Shown: in pieces, positions 17,385 through 26,347 of the stretch | How the letters are laid out: the number at the start of each line of letters is the position of its first letter | Numbering within the stretch: position 1 is the first letter of the stretch | Notes under the pieces: generated by a model | The model's input: the letters and a program-made list of their open reading frames with translations, nothing else | Told to the model about the DNA's origin: nothing | The model's database searches: none | Translations under genes and position numbers: made by a program | NCBI GenBank assembly: GCA_005518185.1 | Contig: RKSN01000002.1 | Location: 248,001-312,000 of the forward strand | Source of the DNA: Chakrabartia godavariana | GTDB taxonomy: Bacteria; Pseudomonadota; Alphaproteobacteria; Sphingomonadales; Sphingomonadaceae | Reading direction: 5' to 3' | DNA: 64,000 bases

Positions 17385-18134
17385 ATGCGCGTGTCTTTCA
17401 AATGGCTCACCGGCACGGCGGGCGGGCTGCTCATGATGATGGCGACCTCTGCAATGGCAGCGCCCGGCGTGGGCGAAAAAGTCTATGGCGCAACCATCGA
17501 CCCCGGCCTGACCGAAATCGAGGCGCGCTATGGCCAGTTGCAGGGCGGCCCCGATGGCGGCGAAAATGGCCTCGTCCTCGAACTGGCACATGGATTTTCA
17601 AGGAAATTCTACGCGGCGGCCCTGGTCGAGCTGGAAAAGGAACCCGGCCATGCCCGGGAGGTCGAGGCCGTCAGCTTTGAGGCGATCACGCCGCTTGGCC
17701 GGATTGATGCCCTGAAACTCGATGTCGCCTTTTACGGCGAATATGAAATCGTGCGACACGGTGCCGATGCGTTTGAAACCAAATTGCTGCTGGAACACCG
17801 CGCCGGAGCCTTTGACAGCCGGCTCAACCTGAAAGCGGCGAAGACCATGGAAAGTGGCCAGCCCCTTGCCTTCGGTTATGCCGCATCGGCGGACTGGGCG
17901 ACCGTTGGCGAGTTCCGCCTCGGCCTTGCTGCCTTTGGCGATCTGGGAACGACTGGGCACTTCCTGCCCCATGCCGAACATTTCGCAGGGCCAATCGTCA
18001 AGACCGAGCTGGAGCACCTTCCGGGCAAGAGCGAGCTGGAGATCGAGGCCGGATATCTGCGCGCATTCGGCGCGGCGCGGAACGATGCCGACGGACAATG
18101 GCGCCTTCTGCTGGAATGGGAAAAGCACTTCTGA
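17385..18134 (+). CDS. Orphan exported protein, probable beta-strand-rich envelope protein
   Basis: I do not recognise this 249-residue protein. It has a clear signal peptide (about 25 residues, FKWLTGTAGGLLMMMATSAMA, cleavage after AMAA). The mature part alternates short hydrophobic and charged strands (FYAAALVELEKE, DVAFYGEYEIV, FRLGLAAFGDLG, WRLLLEWEKHF) and ends in a Phe. That pattern suggests a small outer-membrane barrel or a periplasmic beta-sandwich. An AAGGGA ribosome-binding site precedes the ATG. The promoter region carries a perfect FNR-type box and an 8-bp inverted repeat, so expression probably responds to oxygen and perhaps iron. No neighbour explains its role. Confidence 0.7.
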   Translation: MRVSFKWLTGTAGGLLMMMATSAMAAPGVGEKVYGATIDPGLTEIEARYGQLQGGPDGGENGLVLELAHGFSRKFYAAALVELEKEPGHAREVEAVSFEAITPLGRIDALKLDVAFYGEYEIVRHGADAFETKLLLEHRAGAFDSRLNLKAAKTMESGQPLAFGYAASADWATVGEFRLGLAAFGDLGTTGHFLPHAEHFAGPIVKTELEHLPGKSELEIEAGYLRAFGAARNDADGQWRLLLEWEKHF

Positions 18135-18150
18135 CCGGACGGCGCACCCG

Positions 18151-18624
18151 TCAGGGGAGCCGCTGCGTCGGATAGGGCGTGCCATCCTTGTGGAGATAGC
18201 CATCGGGCGTGAACAGCATGTCGATGTCGGAATAGCCGCCCCCGGTATCACGCGCCTTGCCGCCGCCCAGAGCGACAAAGACGCACGGGGTATCGCTCTC
18301 ATTGATCAAATGGTGGCCATTGGTCGATCCCTTCGGCCAGACCGCAATGTCGCCGGGCCGCATCGGGAACCGGCCGTCATCCTCAACCAGGACAGCCTCG
18401 CCAGAGATCATGACGACCATCTCATCCTCGCCATTGTGCCAGTGGCGCTGCGATGACCAAGCCCCCGGTGCCAGCACGACATGGCTCGCGGCAAAATCCG
18501 TAATGCCTGCGACCGGGGCCAAACGCCGATACCAGCGGCCCTGCACCGGCGCGTCATGAGGCGGCGGGTAGCCCGTGGCATTGGTCTGCGGGATGGCATC
18601 GAGATCAAGCTTCGGCACCGGCAT
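18151..18624 (-). CDS. Cupin domain-containing protein
   Basis: This 157-residue single-domain cupin shows motif 1 as HWHNGEDEMVVMISGEAVL (metal-binding His, His, Glu) and motif 2 as PGDIAVWPKGSTNGHHLIN. Cupins of this size are isomerases, dioxygenases or ligand-binding proteins; I cannot say which. The ATG at 18624 has AAGGAG immediately before it; a second ATG at 18636 is possible. It is divergent from dapE across only about 40 bases and convergent with the exported-protein gene. Confidence 0.85.
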   Translation of the reverse strand: MPVPKLDLDAIPQTNATGYPPPHDAPVQGRWYRRLAPVAGITDFAASHVVLAPGAWSSQRHWHNGEDEMVVMISGEAVLVEDDGRFPMRPGDIAVWPKGSTNGHHLINESDTPCVFVALGGGKARDTGGGYSDIDMLFTPDGYLHKDGTPYPTQRLP

Positions 18625-18665
18625 CTCCTTTTGCATTCGGCCGAGCACGAGGCTAGGCGGAGGCT

Positions 18666-19781
18666 GTGACCGACGCAATCGACCTTGCCATGCGGCTGAT
18701 GGCCGCGCCGTCCGTGACCCCGGCACGCGGCGCCGTCTTTGACGTTCTGGAAGGTGCGCTGCGCCCGCTCGGCTTTGAGGTTGACCGCTTCGTCTGTGGC
18801 GAGGCGCCCGACGGCCCCGTCGAAAACCTCTTCGCAACGCGCGCAGGCACGGGTGACAAGCCGCATTTCGCCTATGCCGGCCATCTGGATGTCGTGCCGC
18901 CCGGTGAGGGCTGGACGAGCGATCCGTTCCAGCCCGAAGTGCGCGGAGACCTGCTCTACGGGCGCGGTGCTGTCGATATGAAGGCGAGCATCGCGGCCTT
19001 TGTCGCGGCCATCCCTGAAGATCATCCCGGCCGCATCAGCCTGATCATTACAGGCGATGAGGAAGGACCGGCGGTCTATGGTACCGTTGCCCTCATCGAA
19101 CATATGCGCAAGCGCAACCTGTTGCCCGACCTCTGCCTTGTCGGGGAACCGACATCGGCCAACCGGCTGGGGGACATGATGAAGATCGGGCGGCGTGGCT
19201 CGGTCAACATCTGGATCACCGTTCCCGGCACGCAGGGCCATGTCGCCTACCCGCACCTCGCCGACAATCCGATCACCAAGCTGGTGCGGATGCTCGCGCG
19301 CATAGACGGCATCGTTCTGGACGAGGGCACGGACTGGTTCCAGCCCTCCAATATCGAGATCACCGAACTCGAAGTCGGCAACAAGGCGACCAATGTCATC
19401 CCGGCGGCGGCCAGGGCGCGGCTGTCCATCAGGTTCAATGACCTCCACAGTGGAGAGAGCCTGACCGCGATGATCCGCGCCATCGTCCATGATGTAGAAC
19501 CGGAGGCCGAGGTCGATGCCCGCATTTCCGGCGAGGCGTTTCTGACGCCGCCCGGCGCCTTCAGCGATCTCGTCGCGAACGCTGTTCAGGAGGTGACAGG
19601 CCTGACCCCGGAGCTGTCCACGACGGGCGGCACGTCGGACGCCCGCTTCCTGAGCCGGCTGTGCCCGGTCGTCGAATTCGGTCTGCACAATGCAACAATG
19701 CACAAGCTGGACGAGGCCGTGGCGCTCGACGATATTTCAGCTTTGGTGAAGATCTACGCGGGCGTGCTCGCCCGGATCTAG
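18666..19781 (+). CDS. dapE: Succinyl-diaminopimelate desuccinylase
   Basis: The 371-residue zinc peptidase-family enzyme hydrolyses N-succinyl-LL-diaminopimelate in the lysine and peptidoglycan pathway. Metal and catalytic motifs are visible: GHLDVVPPG, GRGAVDMKAS, the base Glu in TGDEEGPA, and ELSTTGGTSDARFL near the end. A dimerisation domain lies at about 180-295. It begins at a GTG (18666) with GGCGGAGG upstream. Its TAG stop overlaps the stop of the convergent GGDEF/EAL gene within the palindrome CTAG. Confidence 0.95.
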   Translation: MTDAIDLAMRLMAAPSVTPARGAVFDVLEGALRPLGFEVDRFVCGEAPDGPVENLFATRAGTGDKPHFAYAGHLDVVPPGEGWTSDPFQPEVRGDLLYGRGAVDMKASIAAFVAAIPEDHPGRISLIITGDEEGPAVYGTVALIEHMRKRNLLPDLCLVGEPTSANRLGDMMKIGRRGSVNIWITVPGTQGHVAYPHLADNPITKLVRMLARIDGIVLDEGTDWFQPSNIEITELEVGNKATNVIPAAARARLSIRFNDLHSGESLTAMIRAIVHDVEPEAEVDARISGEAFLTPPGAFSDLVANAVQEVTGLTPELSTTGGTSDARFLSRLCPVVEFGLHNATMHKLDEAVALDDISALVKIYAGVLARI

Positions 19782-21454
19782 GCCTTGCGGCGGACACGCT
19801 CCGGCTCGGCAGGCACCATGAAGCTGCGCAGGGCGGCTTCGGAACCCGGCCGCGCAATGGCATAGCCCTGCGCCGCCCGGCAGCCCATGACACGCAGCAT
19901 GTCGAACTGATCGGATGTTTCGACGCCTTCGGCCACAGTTTCCTTGCCAAGCGAATTGAGCACGGTGACCGACGACTGGAGGATGGCGCGGGACTCGTTG
20001 CAATGGATGATGTCCGAAATCATCGTCCGGTCGATCTTCACGCGGTCCACGGGCAGCAGACGAAGCCGACGCAGGTCGATCGGCGCGCTGCCGAAATTGT
20101 CGACCGAAATGGTCGCGCCCGCCTCACGCAGCGCCTGTACTTCGGCAAACACGCTGTCCCCTGTCGTATAGGCCAGTCGGTCCGAAATCTCGATCTCAAG
20201 CATGTCGATCGGCGCTTCATGGCGTGACAGTGCCTCTGTCGCGCGTTCGAACAGGCTGCCGCGTTCAAACTGCCTCTTGGAGATGTTGATGGCCAGACGC
20301 TGCCGGAACCCGCTGCGGTACCAGCGACCGATGACCGACGCGGCCTGATCAAGCGTCCAGTCCGACAGTTCCGCCATCAGGCCGGTTTCTTCGGCCACGC
20401 GAATGAACTGATCCGGCGTGCGGATCCCATCGACCGGGTGATACCAGCGCAGAAGTGCCTCCGCCGCGACCGCCGAACGATCCCCCAGCAGGACCTGCGG
20501 CTGAAACTCGAACCCGAACTGATTGAGCTTGAACGCATCACGCAGGTCGGAATCCAGCTTGGTGCGCGCGGCCAGATTTTCGGCCAGGCGGTCATTGTAG
20601 AACTGGACCTGCCCTTTCCCGTTTTCCTTTGAATAATACATGGCGACATCTGCCGCCCGCATCAGATCGGTCAGCGACTGGCCGTGAAGCGGGCGCAGCG
20701 CGATCCCGATCGAGGCTCCGACGCGGATCGACTGCCCGCACAGGGTGAACGGCTCGCTCAAGGCCCGCAGGATCGTTGCGCCAATGTCGCGCACACGCAT
20801 CTCGGACGTGGCGGCGGGAAGGAAGACAGTGAACTCGTCGCCCGCCAGGCGACCAATCACAGGTGAAGGCGCGCCGACGGACCCTGTCGGAAAGATTGCA
20901 CGCAACCGGTTGGCAATCATCACCAGCAGCTGATCCCCCGCCGCATGGCCCAGCGTGTCATTGACGGCCTTGAAATTGTCGAGATCGATGAAGAACAGCG
21001 CGTCAAGTCGGCTGCTGCTGGCCGAAGCGAGGAGTGACTCGGTTTCGTTGCGGAAGTGCATCCGGTTGGCGAGTGCCGTCACCGGATCGAACAGCGCCAT
21101 GCTGTTCACCTGCTCCATATTGGTGCGCACCTGCTGGAACAGCTCGCCCAGCGACTGCGACAAATCGGGCATCGTCGCCTCGACGGGTTCGGGCACAGGT
21201 GAATCCAGATCGCCGGCGGCGGCCTCTGCAAGACGACGGACCGCAGAATCGATCGACGCGGAAACGACCGCGATCAGGCGATCGGCAGCGCCCCAGGCAA
21301 GAACACCGCAGGCAATGGCAATGATCAGGGGATTGCTGAGCGACCATACATCGTTCGCGTCGGTCAGCTCCGAAAAGCTGGCAAGCAGAAACGCGACTGC
21401 GCCAATACTGAAGGCAAAGCCAAAGGCATGTATTTTCAAGGCATTGCCCTGCAT
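19778..21454 (-). CDS. Membrane GGDEF/EAL protein with altered catalytic motifs
   Basis: This 558-residue protein has two N-terminal transmembrane helices, a short linker, a GGDEF domain at about 120-285 and an EAL domain at about 300-545. The GGDEF signature reads RLAGDEF, so the first Gly is Ala. In the EAL domain the EALLRW motif, an NIS segment, VKIDR and VAEGVET are kept. The metal-binding DDFG motif reads DNFGS and the LEITE motif reads LEIEIS. The diguanylate cyclase and phosphodiesterase activities are therefore doubtful. The protein may bind c-di-GMP or signal through interaction (inference). It is monocistronic and convergent with dapE, with overlapping stops. Confidence 0.9.
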   Translation of the reverse strand: MQGNALKIHAFGFAFSIGAVAFLLASFSELTDANDVWSLSNPLIIAIACGVLAWGAADRLIAVVSASIDSAVRRLAEAAAGDLDSPVPEPVEATMPDLSQSLGELFQQVRTNMEQVNSMALFDPVTALANRMHFRNETESLLASASSSRLDALFFIDLDNFKAVNDTLGHAAGDQLLVMIANRLRAIFPTGSVGAPSPVIGRLAGDEFTVFLPAATSEMRVRDIGATILRALSEPFTLCGQSIRVGASIGIALRPLHGQSLTDLMRAADVAMYYSKENGKGQVQFYNDRLAENLAARTKLDSDLRDAFKLNQFGFEFQPQVLLGDRSAVAAEALLRWYHPVDGIRTPDQFIRVAEETGLMAELSDWTLDQAASVIGRWYRSGFRQRLAINISKRQFERGSLFERATEALSRHEAPIDMLEIEISDRLAYTTGDSVFAEVQALREAGATISVDNFGSAPIDLRRLRLLPVDRVKIDRTMISDIIHCNESRAILQSSVTVLNSLGKETVAEGVETSDQFDMLRVMGCRAAQGYAIARPGSEAALRSFMVPAEPERVRRKA

Positions 21455-21560
21455 TCTTATGACCCCCCGGCCAAATTACACGGCCGCTATCAACTTCCCC
21501 TCAAGTCGATATGTCCAAAAGGAATTAAAAATTGCCTTATTGGCGGGCGGTTTCTGCGGG

Positions 21561-22112
21561 TCAGCGGGGCTTGCGCAGAACGATGTAAAGAGCGCCCGCG
21601 CCCCCATGGCGAGGGTGTGCATTGCGGACGGCCGCGATCCGGTCCGCATAAGGCGATGCCGCCAGCCAGTCCCCAACCGAAGCCCGGATGACGCCACGGC
21701 TTGTCGGGGGCAGACGCGGATTGTCAGCCGCGGGCTTTCCGGTCACCAGCAGGATGACGCGGTCCCCATGCCGGATGGCTGCGTCCAGTCCGCGATTGAG
21801 GCGGGCATGGGCGCTGGCCAGCGTTTCGCCATGCAGATCGATGCTGACATCAGGGCGCAGATCGCCTTTCCCGATCCGCCGGTCCCAGCTGCCGTCGAGC
21901 GTATCGGCGGCAGATTGGGGGCGTCCGACCATCCGTGACGGTGCAGGTGGCTCAACCCGGGCGGGGATGGCCTTGGCGCGCTGAACCGTGCGGACGGGCT
22001 CGGCGACGTCCTGCGACAGAAAGGGGACGTCGCGCCCCGGCAAGGGCCGCGCACTGCGGGCGACACGCGCCCAGATGGCCTGCTCCTCAGCGCTGAGGTA
22101 ACGTCCCCGCAC
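21561..22112 (-). CDS. Smr domain protein
   Basis: This 183-residue protein has a disordered Pro- and Arg-rich N-terminal half. The C-terminal Smr (small MutS-related) domain runs from about residue 90: DLHGETLASAHARL (the DLHG motif), VILLVTGK, and HGGAGALYIVLRK. Smr domains act as endonucleases or RNA-binding domains. The GTG start at 22110-22112 overlaps the mltA gene by 26 bases, so the two are translationally coupled. The set timA-mltA-smr is conserved in sphingomonads. The cellular role is unknown. Confidence 0.88.
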   Translation of the reverse strand: MRGRYLSAEEQAIWARVARSARPLPGRDVPFLSQDVAEPVRTVQRAKAIPARVEPPAPSRMVGRPQSAADTLDGSWDRRIGKGDLRPDVSIDLHGETLASAHARLNRGLDAAIRHGDRVILLVTGKPAADNPRLPPTSRGVIRASVGDWLAASPYADRIAAVRNAHPRHGGAGALYIVLRKPR

Positions 22113-23370
22113 GGGGTGCCTCCGCCGTTATGCGCGCCAGAACGCCCTTGGGAAGAAGGACGAAGGCCGTCCCACGTGCCGACATGCCCCCTGCAATGAC
22201 GCGCGCGTCGTCGCCCGCGCCCCAGAAAGTGTCAAAGCGGTTTGACCCCTTGATGGCGCCACCTGTGTCCTGCGCCACCCACAGCCCATTGGCTTCGACT
22301 CGATCGGTCGAAAGCAGCACCGGCGCACCCAGCGGCACGAACATCGGGTCTGCTGCCACGGTGCCGCGCGGGGTCACGGGCAGACCTAGAGCGCCAAGCG
22401 GCCCCGGCCCGGTCAGCTCTTTGAAGAACACCCAGCTCTTGTTTTCGCGCATGATCGCGCGGCCTTCGTCCGGATTGGCGCGCAGATAGGCCATGATGCC
22501 CTGCATGGACGTCTGCCCGGGGCCAAGCAGCCCGCGATCCTTCATCAGCTTGCCGATGCCGGTATAGTCGCGGCCATTCTGCCCGTCATAACCGATCCGC
22601 ATGACGGACCCATCGGGAAGCCGGAGCCGACCGGAGCCCTGCACCTGCAGGAAAAAGAACTCGACGGGGTCCGCCGCCCAGGCAAGCTCCAGCCCCCGCC
22701 CTGCAAGCCAGCCCTCTTCGATCTCGGCACGGTCGGCATAGGGGATCAGCGCATTGCCCTTGATCCGCCCCCGGATACGCTTGCCCTTCAGATCGTCGGA
22801 GAAGAGACCAAGATCGACATCAATGATGTCCGCCGGACGACGATAGATCGGCACGTTGAAGTCCGCAGACTGCGTCCGCGATCCGGCAATTTCCGGCTCA
22901 TAATATCCGGTTGCCAAAGACTTTCCGTCCCCGACCTGAACGACGTCGAAATTGTCTGCAAAGAAGGCGAGCGCGTCACTGGAGGCCGCCGCCGCTGCAC
23001 AGGCGGGTGCCCAGTCACTGCCGCGCGTCAGGCCAGAGGCGTCGGTGCGCCGCTGCAGCGCGCCGCACGAGATCCGAAACGCGGCAAGCGCACGATCGGC
23101 GCTCTCTTTGCTGACACCCAGCGTCGCAAAGTCAGGCCCCGCCGCAACCCCCGTGCTGGCCGCGTTCGGCCCCTTGGGGGCTGTCGGCTCGACAGGTTTG
23201 GGTGCGATGACCGGGGCCGTCGGTCTTGGCGCCGGGGGCTTGGACGCCGGCTTTTGCGGCATCGGTCGCGGCGCCGTCGGCACGGTGGACGGCCCGGCCG
23301 GAATCAATCGCGGGCTGCAGGCCGAAAGCGCGAGCGCGATGGCAATAGATGTGACGAGAGACCGGCTCAT
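22087..23370 (-). CDS. mltA: Membrane-bound lytic murein transglycosylase A
   Basis: The 427-residue lipoprotein cleaves peptidoglycan glycan strands to 1,6-anhydro products. A signal sequence ends in the lipobox LALSAC. A Pro- and Ala-rich spacer follows to about residue 75. The MltA domain and the 3D domain then contain ATGYYEPEIAGS, AWAADPVEFFFLQVQGSGRL, IGYDGQNGRDY, and at the end WVAQDTGGAIKGSNRFDTFWGAG, which holds the catalytic Asp. It is the middle gene of the timA-mltA-smr group, 9 bases after timA. Confidence 0.94.
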   Translation of the reverse strand: MSRSLVTSIAIALALSACSPRLIPAGPSTVPTAPRPMPQKPASKPPAPRPTAPVIAPKPVEPTAPKGPNAASTGVAAGPDFATLGVSKESADRALAAFRISCGALQRRTDASGLTRGSDWAPACAAAAASSDALAFFADNFDVVQVGDGKSLATGYYEPEIAGSRTQSADFNVPIYRRPADIIDVDLGLFSDDLKGKRIRGRIKGNALIPYADRAEIEEGWLAGRGLELAWAADPVEFFFLQVQGSGRLRLPDGSVMRIGYDGQNGRDYTGIGKLMKDRGLLGPGQTSMQGIMAYLRANPDEGRAIMRENKSWVFFKELTGPGPLGALGLPVTPRGTVAADPMFVPLGAPVLLSTDRVEANGLWVAQDTGGAIKGSNRFDTFWGAGDDARVIAGGMSARGTAFVLLPKGVLARITAEAPRAGTLPQR

Positions 23371-23379
23371 CCGAGCCGG

Positions 23380-24033
23380 TTAGTCGGCTTCGTCGGTATC
23401 GACAAGAATCCAGTTCGGATCGGCTGCGCGCACGTCGCGCTCAAACGTCCAGACGTCATGCGTCTCAACCGCATCGCTGAGCGAGCCGGCGAGCACATTG
23501 CCGTCGGCATCGCGGGTAACTGCCGCGATATCGGCATCGAAACGCACCGAGATGCGGGCCACACGGCCCTCCAGCGAGGCGGCTGCAATGGCTGCACGGT
23601 CAATGCGGACCAGCCGGTTGTCGAGCACCTCGCCGGCCTCTGCCCGCGCCTTGATGGCATCGGCAAAGCTGTCGCGCACGGACTCGCTGACATAAGGCGC
23701 AACCGCATCGAGATCGCCCTTCCAGAAGCCATCAAGGATCATGCCATAGGCACCCTTGGCCCCTTCAATGAACTCGACCGGGTTGAACTTGCCGTCCGCT
23801 GCCGCAATCGCGCGGATTCCTGCGGCTGCAGTCTGGTCAAACGGGCTGGCACCAGCGACGCGGGCCGGGGTGGCATCGCGGACGTCGGGCGCAGTCGGAT
23901 TGGCGGTTGTCACCACGGGCTCCTCTGCGGGGGTGCGCAGCGTCTGTTCATGGCCCGTGCGTTTGCCGAGCACGGCGTACAGCCGGAGGCCCAGAAATAC
24001 GGTGACCATTGCGAAGAGAACTGTTTCTACCAC
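23380..24033 (-). CDS. Tim44/TimA family membrane-associated protein
   Basis: This 217-residue protein has an N-terminal membrane anchor (MVETVLFAMVTVFLGLRLY), a variable linker and a Tim44-like domain from about residue 75 (FIEGAKGAYGMILDGFWKGD, DVWTFERDVRAADPNWILVDT). Alphaproteobacterial TimA proteins of this type are related to the mitochondrial import factor Tim44 and bind the membrane. It precedes mltA and is divergent from secB. The divergent 180 bases (24034-24213) contain the promoters of both but no recognisable operator. Confidence 0.88.
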   Translation of the reverse strand: MVETVLFAMVTVFLGLRLYAVLGKRTGHEQTLRTPAEEPVVTTANPTAPDVRDATPARVAGASPFDQTAAAGIRAIAAADGKFNPVEFIEGAKGAYGMILDGFWKGDLDAVAPYVSESVRDSFADAIKARAEAGEVLDNRLVRIDRAAIAAASLEGRVARISVRFDADIAAVTRDADGNVLAGSLSDAVETHDVWTFERDVRAADPNWILVDTDEAD

Positions 24034-24213
24034 TGTGTTGACCTTTCAAGCGCAACATAGGGCGTCGCACCGCCGCTTTCAAATGCTCCTTTGGGCAATT
24101 GTCGCGAAAACTGCGCCATTGCCCTTGTCGCCGCCCCCTGCTACGCGCCGCCGCTGAACCCGGGCGAGGCGCCTGCCTGCCCTTAACCGACAAGAACAGG
24201 ACCGGCTCGACCC

Positions 24214-24708
24214 ATGGCTGACACCAACGAAACGCTCGCAAACGGTGAAGACAATCTGCCCGCCGTTGGCGTTATCTCTCAGTATGTGAAGGATCTTTCT
24301 TTCGAAAATCCGAACGCGCCGGCTGTTTTTCAGTGGCAGGGTCAGCCCCAGATCGACGTCAATTTCAACATCGGCAACACCCAGGTGGCCGACGACGTCC
24401 ATGAAGTGACGCTGAAGATCAACGTGGCCGCGATGAGCGCGGACAAGGCCGCCTTCGCGGTCGAACTGGTCTATGCCGGCCTTTTCGGCATCCGCAACAT
24501 TCCGGAAGACCAGATGGCCCCCATCCTGCTCGCACAGGCCCCTGCCATGCTGTTCCCCTTCGCCCGCCGCGTGCTGGCCGATGCCGTGCGTGACGGCGGC
24601 TTCCCCCCGCTGATGCTCGATCCGATCGACTTCGGCACGCTTTACCTGCAGCAGGCCGAACTGGCTGCACAGCAGGCTGATGGACAGGGCGCCGTCGGCA
24701 ACGCCTGA
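24214..24708 (+). CDS. secB: Protein-export chaperone SecB
   Basis: The 164-residue chaperone keeps preproteins unfolded and delivers them to SecA. The core is typical: QYVKDLSFENPNAP, VNFNIGN, VTLKINVAA, AGLFGI and the FPFARRVLADAVRDGGFPPL segment. Residues 140-164 are a variable Gln- and Ala-rich tail. It lies six bases before murJ and is probably transcribed with it. Confidence 0.96.
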   Translation: MADTNETLANGEDNLPAVGVISQYVKDLSFENPNAPAVFQWQGQPQIDVNFNIGNTQVADDVHEVTLKINVAAMSADKAAFAVELVYAGLFGIRNIPEDQMAPILLAQAPAMLFPFARRVLADAVRDGGFPPLMLDPIDFGTLYLQQAELAAQQADGQGAVGNA

Positions 24709-24713
24709 GCGAC

Positions 24714-26285
24714 GTGAAGCTCGGAAAAGCCATCGGAACAATCGGCGGGCTGACCATGGTCAGCCGTGTGCTGGGCTTTGCCCGCGAAATGGTCATGGCG
24801 CGCATCCTGGGCGCCACCATGTTTGCCGACGCGTTTCTGGTGGCCTTCCGGCTGCCCAACACCTTTCGCCGCTTCTTTGGCGAAGGCGCCTTTTCGGCGG
24901 GGTTCGTCCCCCTGTTCAGCCAGCGCTACCATGGCGAGGGCGGTCTTGAGGAGGCAAAGCGCTTCTCGGAAGAAGTGCTGGCCGTCTTCCTGCCCGTCCT
25001 TCTGATCTTCACGATCGTCGGACAGATCGCGATGCCGGGCATGGTCTGGCTGCTCGCCTCGGGCTATGCAGGCGACCCGGCCAAGTTTGAACTGACCAAC
25101 TGGCTGTCGCGCATCACCTTCCCTTATCTGATGCTGATCAGCCTGGTCTCGCTCTATTCGGGCGTGCTCAATTCCATGCAGAAGTTCGCCGCTGCGGCTT
25201 TTGCGCCTGCGCTGCTGAACCTTGGCATGCTGATCGCGCTCCTGCTGGTGCCAACCGGCGGTGTCGAAAGTGCCGAAGCGCTGTCTGTCGCGGTAGTCGC
25301 AGGCGGCGTGGTGCAGCTCGCATTGGTCTGGTGGGCGGCGCGCAAGGCCGATATCAGCCTGCGCCTGCGCCGCCCGCGTATCACGCCGGGCGTGCGGCAG
25401 TTCTTCCGCGTTGTCATCCCGGCGACCTTTGCGGCAGGCGTCTATCAGGTGAGCATCCTGATCGACACGCAGTTCGTCAGCTATCTGGCCGAAGGCTCGA
25501 TGGCGCATCTCAACTATGCCGACCGGCTGAACCAGCTGCCGCTGGGCATCATTGGAACGGCGCTCGGCACGGCCATTCTGCCGGCGATCAGCAAGTTCGT
25601 CGATCAGGGCAAGCCTGAGGAAGCGCAGAAGATCCAGAACCAGGCCGTCGAACTCGGCATGTTGCTGACCCTGCCTGCCGCCATCGCCTTTGCCGCCGCT
25701 GGCGTTCCGCTTGTCACCGCCTTGTTTCGCGGCGGCGAGTTCAGGCCGGAGGACGCCATCATCACCGGCAACACACTTGCCATCATCGCGCTCGGCCTGC
25801 CGGCCTATGTGCTGGTCAAGGTGCTGACCCCGGGCTTCTTCGCGCGCGAAGACACCAAGACCCCAATGCGCATCGCGATCTGGATCCTCGTGGCCAATGT
25901 CGCGCTCAACTTTGCACTCGTGCCGTTGCTTGGCCTTTATGGCCTCGCCCTCGCGCTGATGCTGACGGCGTGGCTCAACTGTGCGGCGCTCTATGTCACG
26001 CTGCACCGGCGCGGGCATTTCGCCATTTCGCGCCATGTGGCCGCGCGCATTGCCCGGCAGCTGATCGCTGGCGCAGCGATGGGCGGCACGCTTTACGCCG
26101 TCAATCTGCTGCTCGGCCCGATGTTCAACGGAACTGCGGTTGAACGTATGATCGCGCTGTCTGTTCTCGTTGGATCGGGCGGGGTCGTCTATTTCGGTCT
26201 GGGCTGGGTCATCGGCGCAATCGACCGAGAGGACGTCATGCTCCTTCTTCGCCGCCGCAAGGCAGGCGCCGGGGACGCCGCCTAG
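24714..26285 (+). CDS. murJ: Lipid II flippase MurJ
   Basis: The 523-residue inner-membrane protein of about 14 helices flips lipid II across the membrane for peptidoglycan synthesis. The N-terminus is typical (GKAIGTIGGLTMVSRVLGFAR), as are NTFRRFFGEGAFSAGFVPLF and the IDTQFVSYLAEGSMAHLNYADRL segment. A GTG start at 24714 follows the secB stop by six bases and has only a weak ribosome-binding site, so coupling to secB is likely. Length is normal. Confidence 0.96.
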   Translation: MKLGKAIGTIGGLTMVSRVLGFAREMVMARILGATMFADAFLVAFRLPNTFRRFFGEGAFSAGFVPLFSQRYHGEGGLEEAKRFSEEVLAVFLPVLLIFTIVGQIAMPGMVWLLASGYAGDPAKFELTNWLSRITFPYLMLISLVSLYSGVLNSMQKFAAAAFAPALLNLGMLIALLLVPTGGVESAEALSVAVVAGGVVQLALVWWAARKADISLRLRRPRITPGVRQFFRVVIPATFAAGVYQVSILIDTQFVSYLAEGSMAHLNYADRLNQLPLGIIGTALGTAILPAISKFVDQGKPEEAQKIQNQAVELGMLLTLPAAIAFAAAGVPLVTALFRGGEFRPEDAIITGNTLAIIALGLPAYVLVKVLTPGFFAREDTKTPMRIAIWILVANVALNFALVPLLGLYGLALALMLTAWLNCAALYVTLHRRGHFAISRHVAARIARQLIAGAAMGGTLYAVNLLLGPMFNGTAVERMIALSVLVGSGGVVYFGLGWVIGAIDREDVMLLLRRRKAGAGDAA

Positions 26286-26347
26286 CCCCCAATTTCTCGC
26301 TGGTTGCAGGCGACAGGACGTGCAATCTCACGCGTTGGGGAGAGGCC

